Of a stretch of 64,000 nucleotides of DNA, positions 17,799 through 29,849 are shown one piece after another; the first letter of the stretch is position 1; each line of letters begins with the position of its first letter. Position numbers and translations under genes: made by a program. Origin of the DNA: Thiobacillus sp031366105 (GTDB lineage Bacteria > Pseudomonadota > Gammaproteobacteria > Burkholderiales > Thiobacillaceae); the NCBI GenBank assembly GCA_031366105.1, contig JANLZE010000144.1, positions 1 through 64,000 of the forward strand, read 5' to 3'. The notes beneath the pieces are model-generated. The model was not told the DNA's origin. It was given only the letters and a program-made list of their open reading frames with translations, and searched no databases.

Positions 17799-17801
17799 TG
17801 A

Positions 17802-18716
17802 TCAAGCCGCCTTTTTTTTGGCAGAGGGTTTAGACGGCGCTTTGGCCCTGGGCTTTGCTTTGACTGCATCAGCTTTAGGTACGGGCTTAGCCGCCTCAGC
17901 CTTGCCCCCTTTGTTATTTAAGCTACGCTGGAGTAATTCGGTTAAATCATAGATCGTGGCACTTGGACCCGAGGTTTCTTCGGCTTCAAGCGGTGTGACA
18001 GACTCGGTTTGCCCTGCCTGGACTTTCTTTTCAACCAGATCAAGAATTTGTTCCTTGAATGAATCCTTGAATGTTTGGGGATTCCAGTCCGCACTCATAT
18101 CCGCTACCAAGAGCTCACCCATTTTAATTTCCTTGTCTGTCAGTCCGGCCGCCTTCACGCCTTCTTCAGGCAAGGGCAATTGCTCGAAACTGCGGATTTC
18201 GTCTTCCCAGCGCAGCAGGTACAACACTAGCATGGGCCCGCACGGCATCAGGGCCGCCAAATGCTGCTTGGTCTGGATCACTACCCGGGCAATCGCTGCT
18301 TTGCCGTTCTTACGTAAAATTTCGCGCAACAGCGCGTACACTTTCGTTCCCTTATTGATGGGAGCTACGTAATAAGGTCGGTTGAGATAGAGCAAAGGAA
18401 TATCAGCGGCGGGGACAAAAGCCTCAATCTCTATGGTCTGGGTAGTTTTGGGATAGGCAGCGGATATCTCTTCAGGAGACAGAATGACGTATTGACCGTC
18501 CTCGTACTCAATCCCTTTTACGATGTTTTCTTTTTCGATTTCCTTGCCGGTCTTTTTATTGATGCGCTTATAACCCACGGGATCCATACTGCGTTTGTCC
18601 AGCCAGTCAAAGTTTAGCGCTTGCTCAGACGTCGCGGTGTATAGGGCAATCGGGATATGGACTAACCCAAATGAAATCGCTCCTTTCCAAAGTGTACGGT
18701 TAGTGGTGGTTGCCAT
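17802..18716 (-). CDS. ku: DNA end-binding protein Ku
   Basis: Bacterial Ku forms a homodimer ring on double-strand ends and recruits LigD. The 304 residues begin with LWKGAISFGLVHIPIALY, the conserved opening of the Ku beta-barrel, and continue through a core to about residue 250. The C-terminal tail is a lysine-, alanine- and proline-rich extension (ending KAPSKPSAKKKAA) as in Ku proteins that use basic tails to bind DNA and stimulate LigD. First gene of the ku-ligD operon; its promoter must lie in the gap above 18717. Confidence 0.95.
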   Translation of the reverse strand: MATTTNRTLWKGAISFGLVHIPIALYTATSEQALNFDWLDKRSMDPVGYKRINKKTGKEIEKENIVKGIEYEDGQYVILSPEEISAAYPKTTQTIEIEAFVPAADIPLLYLNRPYYVAPINKGTKVYALLREILRKNGKAAIARVVIQTKQHLAALMPCGPMLVLYLLRWEDEIRSFEQLPLPEEGVKAAGLTDKEIKMGELLVADMSADWNPQTFKDSFKEQILDLVEKKVQAGQTESVTPLEAEETSGPSATIYDLTELLQRSLNNKGGKAEAAKPVPKADAVKAKPRAKAPSKPSAKKKAA

Positions 18717-19485
18717 TTGATGTGCCTAATTTAAAGTCATTTTATTAATCCTGATTTCGGGCTAAGCGTCTGTAGGACAAATACCAAACCGGACGGTGAC
18801 TTTAACCATTGGCCTTGCTGGCAAGCCTGATCGATTTTCTGACAGCATTAAGCACGGCTGCATTACTGATAGCGGGTATAAAAAAATGAAACTGGTATTC
18901 ATTACTCCATACCTATTGAAATGAATTACCAATCTCAAATGTAGCGTTGCTTAGCTAGAGGATTCTTGGTCAATATAAAAATGATATGAATGACGCTGAT
19001 ATTGGAAATATTCGAGAAGTAATACGGGACTATAAAAATAACTAAGTGTCCCCCCCATTTTTAAGCTTTAGAATTAAAGAAGTATTAAAAAAATAAAGTA
19101 TGTAGTGCGCGTGAATAGCAGTATCGCTAGTAGCTCAGACGAAAGTGAGCTGTATTACTGACTCACATTTCTGAATTTATTGGACGAAAGTTCAATAATT
19201 CCCATGCGCACGCCGGTTCGGCGCTGTGCTTTCTTGTACATGTCGAATAAGCGCGCTTGGGCACTGATTGCTCGGGCCTCTCTGCGTCCAAGCTGGATAA
19301 AAAGTCGTATAGCGGAGGAGTAGGTACAGGGTCGACAAGGATTGCGCGTATTTTTACGCCACAGTTGAGGTGGGGTTGAGTGACAGCTCGCGCCAAATCA
19401 ATTTCAGCTTGCTAGTTTCACGTCAGCTGCTCCCTGTTTTTTATTAAGCAATTGATTTTATTTTAATTATATTAAGGAGTACTTT
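18717..19485. other. 770-base AT-rich gap without a convincing gene
   Basis: Between ku (leftward) and the PEP-CTERM gene (rightward). It must hold both promoters, is visibly AT-rich from about 18880 to 19120, and contains an IS-end-like sequence at 19047-19066. A 77-codon minus-strand frame at 19163-19396 has no recognisable features and I do not call it. Just before the rightward gene lie an AT-rich stretch and AAGGAG. Confidence 0.6.
19047..19066 (-). repeat. Possible solo IS3-family terminal repeat remnant
   Basis: TGTCCCCCCCATTTTTAAGC resembles the reverse complement of the IS end at 111-140 (CCCCCCATTTTTAGCAGCC in that orientation). No transposase sequence lies near it. It could be a relic of a lost insertion or a chance match in a C-run. 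Confidence 0.3.
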
Positions 19486-20181
19486 ATGAAGCGCGTGAAA
19501 AAACTGGCTATTGGGATGGTTCTACTGGGTCAAGCACTGTCGGGTGTCGCGAATGCGGCTTCGACCACGCTTACTGGGACGAACTTTGATTTTACGTATG
19601 ACGATACGTCTATGGGCTTGTTTGGGCAGCCAAGTGTGGCCGGGGACACCTTGTTTTTTACTCCGATTAACTTCGATGCTAGGTCTTTAAACGGGGTGGG
19701 CTACGCATTCAATAATGACACTATAAATTTAAAGGTGAAGGCGCATACCGGGCAATCATTTTCCAATGTGAGTCTAGTTGAAAAAGGCGATTATTTATTA
19801 CTTGGCGCTGGTAGCACCGCAGAGCTAGGCGGGCAAATTAGGGTATTCGACAACGCCATGCCATTGGTGGATTTAACTTCCAATATCACCACATCCGGTC
19901 CGCTGAATGTATCGGGTGCACCCACTCGGAACTGGATTGCGAATGCATCCGTGGACGTCTCATCATGGAACACTGCACGCACACTGAATGTAACGCTTGA
20001 GAATTTATTATTGACTTCAACCATTGCGCCGGCTTCGTTAGCATTTATGGAGAAAAAATTTGTGGGCCTGACGTTCGGTTCTTCAACAATAGCCGCCGTT
20101 CCTGAGCCTGAAACCTATGCAATGATGCTAGCGGGATTGGGCTTAGTGGGTTTCATGGTTTCGCGTCGACGTAACCCCTGA
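19486..20181 (+). CDS. PEP-CTERM sorting domain protein
   Basis: A 231-residue exported protein: signal peptide (residues 1-25, ending ANAA), a low-complexity beta-rich middle with many T, S and N, and the C-terminal signal VPEPETYAMMLAGLGLVG followed by a hydrophobic span and RRRNP. The PEP motif plus helix plus basic tail is recognised by exosortase EpsH-type enzymes, so the protein is probably processed at the membrane and released into the exopolysaccharide matrix. The exosortase is not in this window. The substrate-facing middle matches nothing I know. AAGGAG precedes the ATG. Confidence 0.85.
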   Translation: MKRVKKLAIGMVLLGQALSGVANAASTTLTGTNFDFTYDDTSMGLFGQPSVAGDTLFFTPINFDARSLNGVGYAFNNDTINLKVKAHTGQSFSNVSLVEKGDYLLLGAGSTAELGGQIRVFDNAMPLVDLTSNITTSGPLNVSGAPTRNWIANASVDVSSWNTARTLNVTLENLLLTSTIAPASLAFMEKKFVGLTFGSSTIAAVPEPETYAMMLAGLGLVGFMVSRRRNP

Positions 20182-20206
20182 AAAGCTTGTCTGCTTTTGC
20201 TCATTG

Positions 20207-20232
20207 GAGGCCCGCTTCTGCGGGCCTCTTTG
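20207..20232 (+). terminator. Intrinsic terminator after the PEP-CTERM gene
   Basis: Perfect stem GAGGCCCGC/GCGGGCCTC with loop TTCT followed by TTTGTT, 25 bases after the stop codon. A standard rho-independent terminator. Confidence 0.85.
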
Positions 20233-20346
20233 TTGGCTGAGTAATTAACTCCATGTTTCTTTACACGGCTTTTGAACAGCACCTGGCTCCGCATAAGCGC
20301 TACAGGAATCAGATAAAATAGCGTCTTTATTAGCTTCTAGACATTC

Positions 20347-24297
<3,951 letters not shown>

Positions 24298-24308
24298 TTT
24301 CACCCAAC

Positions 24309-24330
24309 GAGGCTGAATAAAAGCCTCTAA
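24309..24330 (+). terminator. Weak hairpin after purL
   Basis: A six-pair stem GAGGCT/AGCCTC with a seven-base AT-rich loop, followed by TAAATAT. Placed 11 bases after the stop codon. The short stem and poor T-run make it a doubtful terminator. Confidence 0.35.
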
Positions 24331-24512
24331 ATATCGCGCCCACAATCTGCCACTGACACAACCCTGTGTCATTCAGGGCCTATTACTCTGCGGACGGGGT
24401 GAACGCATGGCGTCTGGTGAGTCAATCAAACCCCGCGATTTGATTAGCGAAACTGCTGTCGAAATCGACATGCCGATGCTACGCTTTCTCCGTATGCAAT
24501 CACAGGGAGAAC

Positions 24513-25124
24513 ATGATGGGACAAACTCCCGATGCAGTTCGAGCGCGCCTACTCAAGGCAGCTCTTGACTGCTTTCTTGCCGATGAGTACCACAAGGTGA
24601 CTACCCGCTTGATCGCTGACAAGGCCGCCGCCAATGTTTCAATGATTCGGTATTACTTCGGCAATAAACAAGGTCTGTACGAAGAAATGATTCGGGACAC
24701 GTTGAACCCATTGCTGGATGTGCTTGACGGCTCAATGCTGTCGTCGGTAGAGGGTTTTGCGAATTTCTTCCGTATTTACTACGACACGATGTCCAAGCGA
24801 CCGGAATTTCCCAAACTGATTCTGAAAGTGTTGGCTTTGAACCAGGGGCCAGGGCGGCGTTTTATTCAGCAAATTCTGGAACGCGGGCGGACCCGAGGCG
24901 CCCGGAAGGTGGCTGACTTAAAAATGCATGGGCAAATCGCCGCGGTCATTGACCCCGATATTCTCAGGATGACATTCGTTAGCCTTGCCATGACACCCAT
25001 GCTGTTGAAAGACGTCTTCGAGGAGCAGATGAGTCGACCCATGGATGCGGCGTTTCTCGAAAGTCTGGCCAATTTCAACGGCCAGCTTTTTACTGCCGGT
25101 CTTGCGTCGGCTACACGGGCATAG
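24513..25124 (+). CDS. TetR family transcriptional regulator
   Basis: A 203-residue regulator. The N-terminal helix-turn-helix is recognisable: RARLLKAALDCFL, then TTRLIADKAAANVSMIRYYF and GNKQGLYEEMI (residues about 10-60), with the conserved YYFGNKxxLY. The C-terminal part is the ligand-binding helical domain; its ligand is unknown. AGGGAG precedes two adjacent ATG codons, and either may be the start. It is 13 bases upstream of the O-methyltransferase gene and probably regulates it and itself. Confidence 0.85.
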   Translation: MMGQTPDAVRARLLKAALDCFLADEYHKVTTRLIADKAAANVSMIRYYFGNKQGLYEEMIRDTLNPLLDVLDGSMLSSVEGFANFFRIYYDTMSKRPEFPKLILKVLALNQGPGRRFIQQILERGRTRGARKVADLKMHGQIAAVIDPDILRMTFVSLAMTPMLLKDVFEEQMSRPMDAAFLESLANFNGQLFTAGLASATRA

Positions 25125-25137
25125 CGGAGGGGCGACG

Positions 25138-26256
25138 ATGTCATTGCAGAAAAATGCCGGCGCCGTTCGGTGGTTCGCGGGGTTGATGAAGGTGGCCGGG
25201 TGGTTGCAGAACATTCCAAACAAAGTCACACCCCCGCCGTTTCGATTGATGCAGATCGGCTCGGCCTTCTGGCAATCGCGGGCACTCTATGTCGCCGCCC
25301 AGCTCGATATTGCAACGGTGTTGGGAGATGAGCCGCTTGCCGCTGATGATATCGCCGTGCATGTTTCAGCGCAACCCGATGCCATTTACCGACTGCTTCG
25401 GATGCTCACGGCAATGGGCGTGTTCGAGGAAACGTCGCCCCGCGTGTTCGCCAACAATCGCTTGTCGGCATATCTGCGCGAGGACAATCCGAATAGCGTG
25501 CGGGCGATGATCTTGATGCATAACTCAGATGTGATGAGCCGACCCTGGTACGAGCAACTGGAAAGCTGCATCCGGAAAGGTGGCGTTCCTTTTAGCCGTG
25601 TGCATGGTGCGGAACTGTTCGACTACATGGACGACCATCCCGAGTTCGATGCCTTATTTTCGCGGGCGATGGACACCGTGGAAGCGTTGAGCGGGGATAG
25701 TTTCGTAAAAGACTTCGATTGGAGACGTTTCGAGCGCGTCATAGACGTTGGAGGTTCGAAAGGCAGTAAGTCCGTGGCGATCCTGAAACGCCATTCCCAT
25801 CTGAAAGCGTTGGTGGTGGATCGTGCTCAGGTCGTGCGCGATGCAGAACAACATTGGGCAGGACGCGAGGCGCCAGCTTTGCTCACCCGTCTAAGCTTTC
25901 AGCCTGGCGATTTATTCGGGTCGGTGTCGATGGCTAAGAGCGACAAAGATGTCTACTTGCTTAGCGCAGTCCTCCATGGACTTGACGATGAGGCCTGTGT
26001 CAGGGGCTTGCGCAATCTCTACCGCGCCTGTGGCGGGACGGGCGCGCACATTGCCGTCATGGAAATGGTCATGCCTGAATTCGGCGCAGACTTTACCGGA
26101 GCGGCATTCGACATGCAGATGTTCATGGGTACGCGCGGCAAGGAAAGAACCCTCAGTGAATGGTCGAGACTATTCGACACCAGCGGTTTTGTGCTGGTGG
26201 AACAAGTGAACCTTCAATCCTTCGCCAAGATACTTGTGCTGAAATCGAAGCAGTGA
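25138..26256 (+). CDS. SAM-dependent O-methyltransferase
   Basis: A 372-residue enzyme of the plant/bacterial small-molecule O-methyltransferase type. The N-terminal winged-helix dimer part covers residues about 35-120 (LYVAAQLDIATVLG and AIYRLLRMLTAMGVF). The SAM-binding loop reads VIDVGGSKGS near residue 200, with VVDRAQVV as the next acidic strand; an HGLDDE-type segment supplies the catalytic histidine. ATG 25138 is preceded by GGAGG; the longer frame into the TetR gene is a shadow. The methyl acceptor cannot be told from sequence. Confidence 0.75.
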   Translation: MSLQKNAGAVRWFAGLMKVAGWLQNIPNKVTPPPFRLMQIGSAFWQSRALYVAAQLDIATVLGDEPLAADDIAVHVSAQPDAIYRLLRMLTAMGVFEETSPRVFANNRLSAYLREDNPNSVRAMILMHNSDVMSRPWYEQLESCIRKGGVPFSRVHGAELFDYMDDHPEFDALFSRAMDTVEALSGDSFVKDFDWRRFERVIDVGGSKGSKSVAILKRHSHLKALVVDRAQVVRDAEQHWAGREAPALLTRLSFQPGDLFGSVSMAKSDKDVYLLSAVLHGLDDEACVRGLRNLYRACGGTGAHIAVMEMVMPEFGADFTGAAFDMQMFMGTRGKERTLSEWSRLFDTSGFVLVEQVNLQSFAKILVLKSKQ

Positions 26257-26441
26257 GGCTTGCAGGCGCATCGCGAATGCCTGTCGGTTATTGCCTGAAT
26301 CCTGGTCTCTATTCCCCGTTGGAGGAATGGCTCTAGACGCTCAGCCTCGCGAAAGTCTACAAGCCGCCTAAAGCCGACCCGCCCGATGGGCAGAGGTTTT
26401 TGTGAGAAAATACATGGCTTTGTTTTTAACATGTGACTGCC

Positions 26442-29258
26442 ATGAATGCCCCCCTTAATCTGCTAACCGACGACCATTTACGCGCCCAGGTGCGGTTGTT
26501 CGGCACGCTATTGGGGGAGGTGCTGCGTCAGCAAGCGGGGGAAGACGTGTTTAACGCGGTCGAGCGTTTGCGACACGGCTTTGCCGATCTGCACCAACAT
26601 GAAGATGCGGCGTTACGCTCAAGCTTGATCGAGTTGATCGAGACCATGCCGGCTGACGAGCTAGAGCAGGTAATTCGCGCGTTTGCCGCCTATTTCAGTC
26701 TGGTCAACATCGCAGAAGAAACCTTCGCGCACCGCAATCGTCGGCGCAAAATGGCGCAGGGTGGCCAACTCTGGCTAGGCTCGTTCGAGCGCACTGTGGG
26801 CGATTTGCACGAACAGGGCGTTGCTCCCGAAACCTTGCAGAACCTGCTGCAGAACATGCATTTTTCACCGGTATTCACCGCGCACCCGACCGAAGCGCGA
26901 CGTCGTGCGGTGATGGAAGGCTTGCGCCATTTGTTCGTGCTCTCCGAGCGTTTGTACGATCCCTTCCTGGGCGACGCGGAACGCAGCGAAATCACGCTGG
27001 ATTTGTCTGTGCAAATTAAGGTGCTGTGGCGCACCGATGAGCTGCGCACGCACAAGCTGGAAGTGGAAGACGAAGTGCGCAACGGGCTGTATTACGTGAA
27101 AGAAAGCCTGTTTGAAGCCGTGCCCCGCGCGTATCGGTATTTTGAAAAAGCCATCCGCAAACATTACGGCGTCAACGCGGAGGGTTCACCCTTAATCAGC
27201 GTGCCGAGCTTCATCCGCTTTGGTTCGTGGATCGGCGGCGACCGCGATGGCAATCCTTTCGTGACGGCAGAAGTCACTGAGTGGACGGTGTACACGCAAA
27301 TGGCTGCAGCGCTGACTGAGTATGCCGAGCAGGCGCATCAACTGAAGCAAACGCTCACCCATTCGCTGCGCTGGTGCCAACCCTCCCAAACCTTCATGGA
27401 GAGCCTCGCGCAAGACGAAGCGCGCTTTGGCGAGCAGGTATTTCGCGGCACAGCGGTGCAGTTGTATACGCGCGAACCGTATCGACGCCGCATGGCACTG
27501 GTCAAGGCACGCCTGCAGGCTAATCTCGCCTATGTGAACCAGGCGATCAAAGGCGTCCCCGCGGTGAATACCCAGTTGGTATATGCCGACATCGACGAAT
27601 TGCTGGGCGACCTTAAGCTGACCGCAGATTCGCTGATCAGCCACGGCGATGGCGAGGTTGCAAACGGCGCGTTGCAAGACTTCATTCGCATGGTGGAGAG
27701 TTTTGGCTTTCATCTATTGCAACTGGATGTGCGTCAGGAGTCCACCGTGCACACGCGCACCACGTCTGAGATTCTGGCGCAGCTTGATCCTGATTTTGAT
27801 TACACTGCGGCCACCGAGGACGCGCGCATGCAGCGTTTATCTGGCTGGATCGCGCGCATGGACCCACTGGAATTCGATGCAAAAAGTTTAACCGACGAGG
27901 CCCGAGAGACGCTCGCGGTGTTTCATCGCATGGCCAAATTGCAGGCCGAAGTCGGACAAGAAACCTTTGGCGCGTACGTCATTTCGATGACGCATGCTGC
28001 CTCGCATGTGATGGAAGTGCATTTCCTCGCCAAATTGGCCGGGCTGTGCGGCTACACTGGGCACGATTGGTTTTGTGATCTACGCGTCGCGCCCTTGTTC
28101 GAGACCATCGACGATTTGCGCCACGCGGAAACGGTATTGGAGGCGTTATTTTCGAATCAGGTTTATCGCGCGCTGCTGACAACTTCGGGTAACTTGCAGG
28201 AAGTGATGCTCGGCTATTCCGATTCGTGCAAGGACGGCGGCATTCTCGCGTCGAACTGGAATCTGTATCAGGCGCAGCTCAACATTATCGCGATCACCGG
28301 TCGGCATGGTATTGAGTGCCGTTTATTCCATGGTCGCGGGGGCACCGTCGGGCGCGGCGGCGGCCCTACACACGAGGCGATTCTGTCACAGCCTCCCGGC
28401 ACGGTAAACGGCCAGATCAAATTTACCGAGCAGGGCGAAATGCTGTATTACAAATACAGCAATCCTGAGACGGCTACTTACGAAATCGGCATGGGCGCGA
28501 CAGGGTTGATTAAAGCTAGCTGCGGCTTGCTGGGAAGCCCGCGCGAAGTGAACGCAGATTACCCCGCGATGATGGCGCAGCTCGCTGCGAATGGAGAAAC
28601 CGCGTACCGCAAGCTCACCGAATCCACCCCCGGCTTTATGGATTATTTCTACGAGTCCACGCCGGTGACTGAAATCGGCTTGCTCAATATTGGTTCACGC
28701 CCATCGCATCGCAAAAAAGCCGATCGTTCGATGAGTTCGATACGAGCGATCCCCTGGGTTTTTGGCTGGGCGCAATCGCGTCACACTTTGCCCGCGTGGT
28801 ATGGCATTGGCACCGCGCTCGAAAGCTTGTGCGCCCATCAAGATCAACTCGCGGTATTACGCAGAATGTATTGCGAGTGGCCCTTCTTCAAAGCACTCAT
28901 GTCTAACGTGCAAATGACCTTGGCCAAAGCGGATATGGATATTGCCGGTGAGTACGCCCATCTGAGCGGTGCCGAGAGCGCGCAGTCCATTTACGAGACT
29001 ATTGCGGCGGAATATGCGCGCACACTTAAGGCCGTGTTAACCGTCACGGGCCTCGAAGCGCCTCTGGCAGAAAACGAAGCGCTAAGTTTGTCGCTGTCGC
29101 GGCGTAAGCCCTACCTTGATCCGTTAAGTCATATCCAGGTGCGCTTACTCAAGCGTTACCGCAATGAATCGCTGTGGGAAGACGACCGCGCGCGCTGGCT
29201 GACTGCGCTGATGCGTTCGATTAATGCCATTGCAGCAGGCATGCGCAATACCGGTTAG
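26442..29258 (+). CDS. ppc: Phosphoenolpyruvate carboxylase
   Basis: Carboxylates PEP with bicarbonate to oxaloacetate, replenishing the citric acid cycle; a homotetramer in the cytosol. 938 residues, near the family's usual length. Catalytic signatures are present: VFTAHPTEARRR (near residue 145), GSWIGGDRDGNP, LGYSDSCKDGG, FHGRGGTVGRGGGP and the C-terminal VRLLKRYRNE followed by MRNTG. I chose ATG 26442; an in-frame GTG lies nine bases before it, and neither has a clear Shine-Dalgarno sequence. Confidence 0.96.
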   Translation: MNAPLNLLTDDHLRAQVRLFGTLLGEVLRQQAGEDVFNAVERLRHGFADLHQHEDAALRSSLIELIETMPADELEQVIRAFAAYFSLVNIAEETFAHRNRRRKMAQGGQLWLGSFERTVGDLHEQGVAPETLQNLLQNMHFSPVFTAHPTEARRRAVMEGLRHLFVLSERLYDPFLGDAERSEITLDLSVQIKVLWRTDELRTHKLEVEDEVRNGLYYVKESLFEAVPRAYRYFEKAIRKHYGVNAEGSPLISVPSFIRFGSWIGGDRDGNPFVTAEVTEWTVYTQMAAALTEYAEQAHQLKQTLTHSLRWCQPSQTFMESLAQDEARFGEQVFRGTAVQLYTREPYRRRMALVKARLQANLAYVNQAIKGVPAVNTQLVYADIDELLGDLKLTADSLISHGDGEVANGALQDFIRMVESFGFHLLQLDVRQESTVHTRTTSEILAQLDPDFDYTAATEDARMQRLSGWIARMDPLEFDAKSLTDEARETLAVFHRMAKLQAEVGQETFGAYVISMTHAASHVMEVHFLAKLAGLCGYTGHDWFCDLRVAPLFETIDDLRHAETVLEALFSNQVYRALLTTSGNLQEVMLGYSDSCKDGGILASNWNLYQAQLNIIAITGRHGIECRLFHGRGGTVGRGGGPTHEAILSQPPGTVNGQIKFTEQGEMLYYKYSNPETATYEIGMGATGLIKASCGLLGSPREVNADYPAMMAQLAANGETAYRKLTESTPGFMDYFYESTPVTEIGLLNIGSRPSHRKKADRSMSSIRAIPWVFGWAQSRHTLPAWYGIGTALESLCAHQDQLAVLRRMYCEWPFFKALMSNVQMTLAKADMDIAGEYAHLSGAESAQSIYETIAAEYARTLKAVLTVTGLEAPLAENEALSLSLSRRKPYLDPLSHIQVRLLKRYRNESLWEDDRARWLTALMRSINAIAAGMRNTG

Positions 29259-29261
29259 CCC

Positions 29262-29849
29262 ATGGAATTTAATCAGATGGACTCATCCCCAGCGGACGTT
29301 AAACCTGTCGCGCGCATGTCACGCAAGCTCATGATTTCGATCGGCCTCAACATCGCTGCGATAGTATTGTTATGTGGTTTGGGCTTGTATGCTTTCATGC
29401 TCAATGTCGACTTGGGAGAGTCCAATCGCCGGTTAGCGAAAGAGATTGAGGTCCGGCAAAAAACCGAGGGTTATCTGGTAGAAACGCGTAACCGTTTCAA
29501 TCAAAGTCTGTTAGAAATCCAACAGCTCAAATCCCAACTGGAATACAAGCAATCAGATTTTCAGCCTAACTCCGCGTTGAAACCGCCGATGCCCGTGGTG
29601 ATCAGGTTCCGCTCTTCTTTTCTGGGGAGAGGCATTGTGGCGGTGCTGGAGAACACCAGCGAACGCGACCTTACGGTGGTAATGAACGTACGTAATCCCA
29701 CACTGGCGAATCTGCGTCGCTTCACGTTAGAACTTCCGCCTAAAAGCAGTAAAGACTTTGGTCATCTTGAAGGCTGGCAATTTGCATCGGGCGACGAAAT
29801 CGTGCTGTTTCACAACGACTTCAATGCGCTGCGGCTAAACGTACCTTAA
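29262..29849 (+). CDS. Single-pass membrane protein with coiled coil, unknown
   Basis: A 195-residue protein starting three bases after ppc. A membrane anchor (about residues 25-48: MISIGLNIAAIVLLCGLGLY) is followed by a charged heptad-like stretch (NRRLAKEIEVRQKTEGYLVE, then RFNQSLLEIQQLKSQLE) and a C-terminal beta-rich domain (FLGRGIVAVLENTSERDLTV). It is probably anchored in the inner membrane with the rest in the periplasm. The beta-rich end looks like a small immunoglobulin-type or FxLYD-like fold for extra-membrane contacts (inference). Its last 29 bases overlap the convergent RND gene. Confidence 0.5.
   Translation: MEFNQMDSSPADVKPVARMSRKLMISIGLNIAAIVLLCGLGLYAFMLNVDLGESNRRLAKEIEVRQKTEGYLVETRNRFNQSLLEIQQLKSQLEYKQSDFQPNSALKPPMPVVIRFRSSFLGRGIVAVLENTSERDLTVVMNVRNPTLANLRRFTLELPPKSSKDFGHLEGWQFASGDEIVLFHNDFNALRLNVP

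Noticed and set aside
19163..19396. 77-codon minus-strand ORF in the gap before the PEP-CTERM gene
   Set aside because: No recognisable motif, no Shine-Dalgarno sequence at its start and an odd composition (many P, R and S); probably a chance frame.
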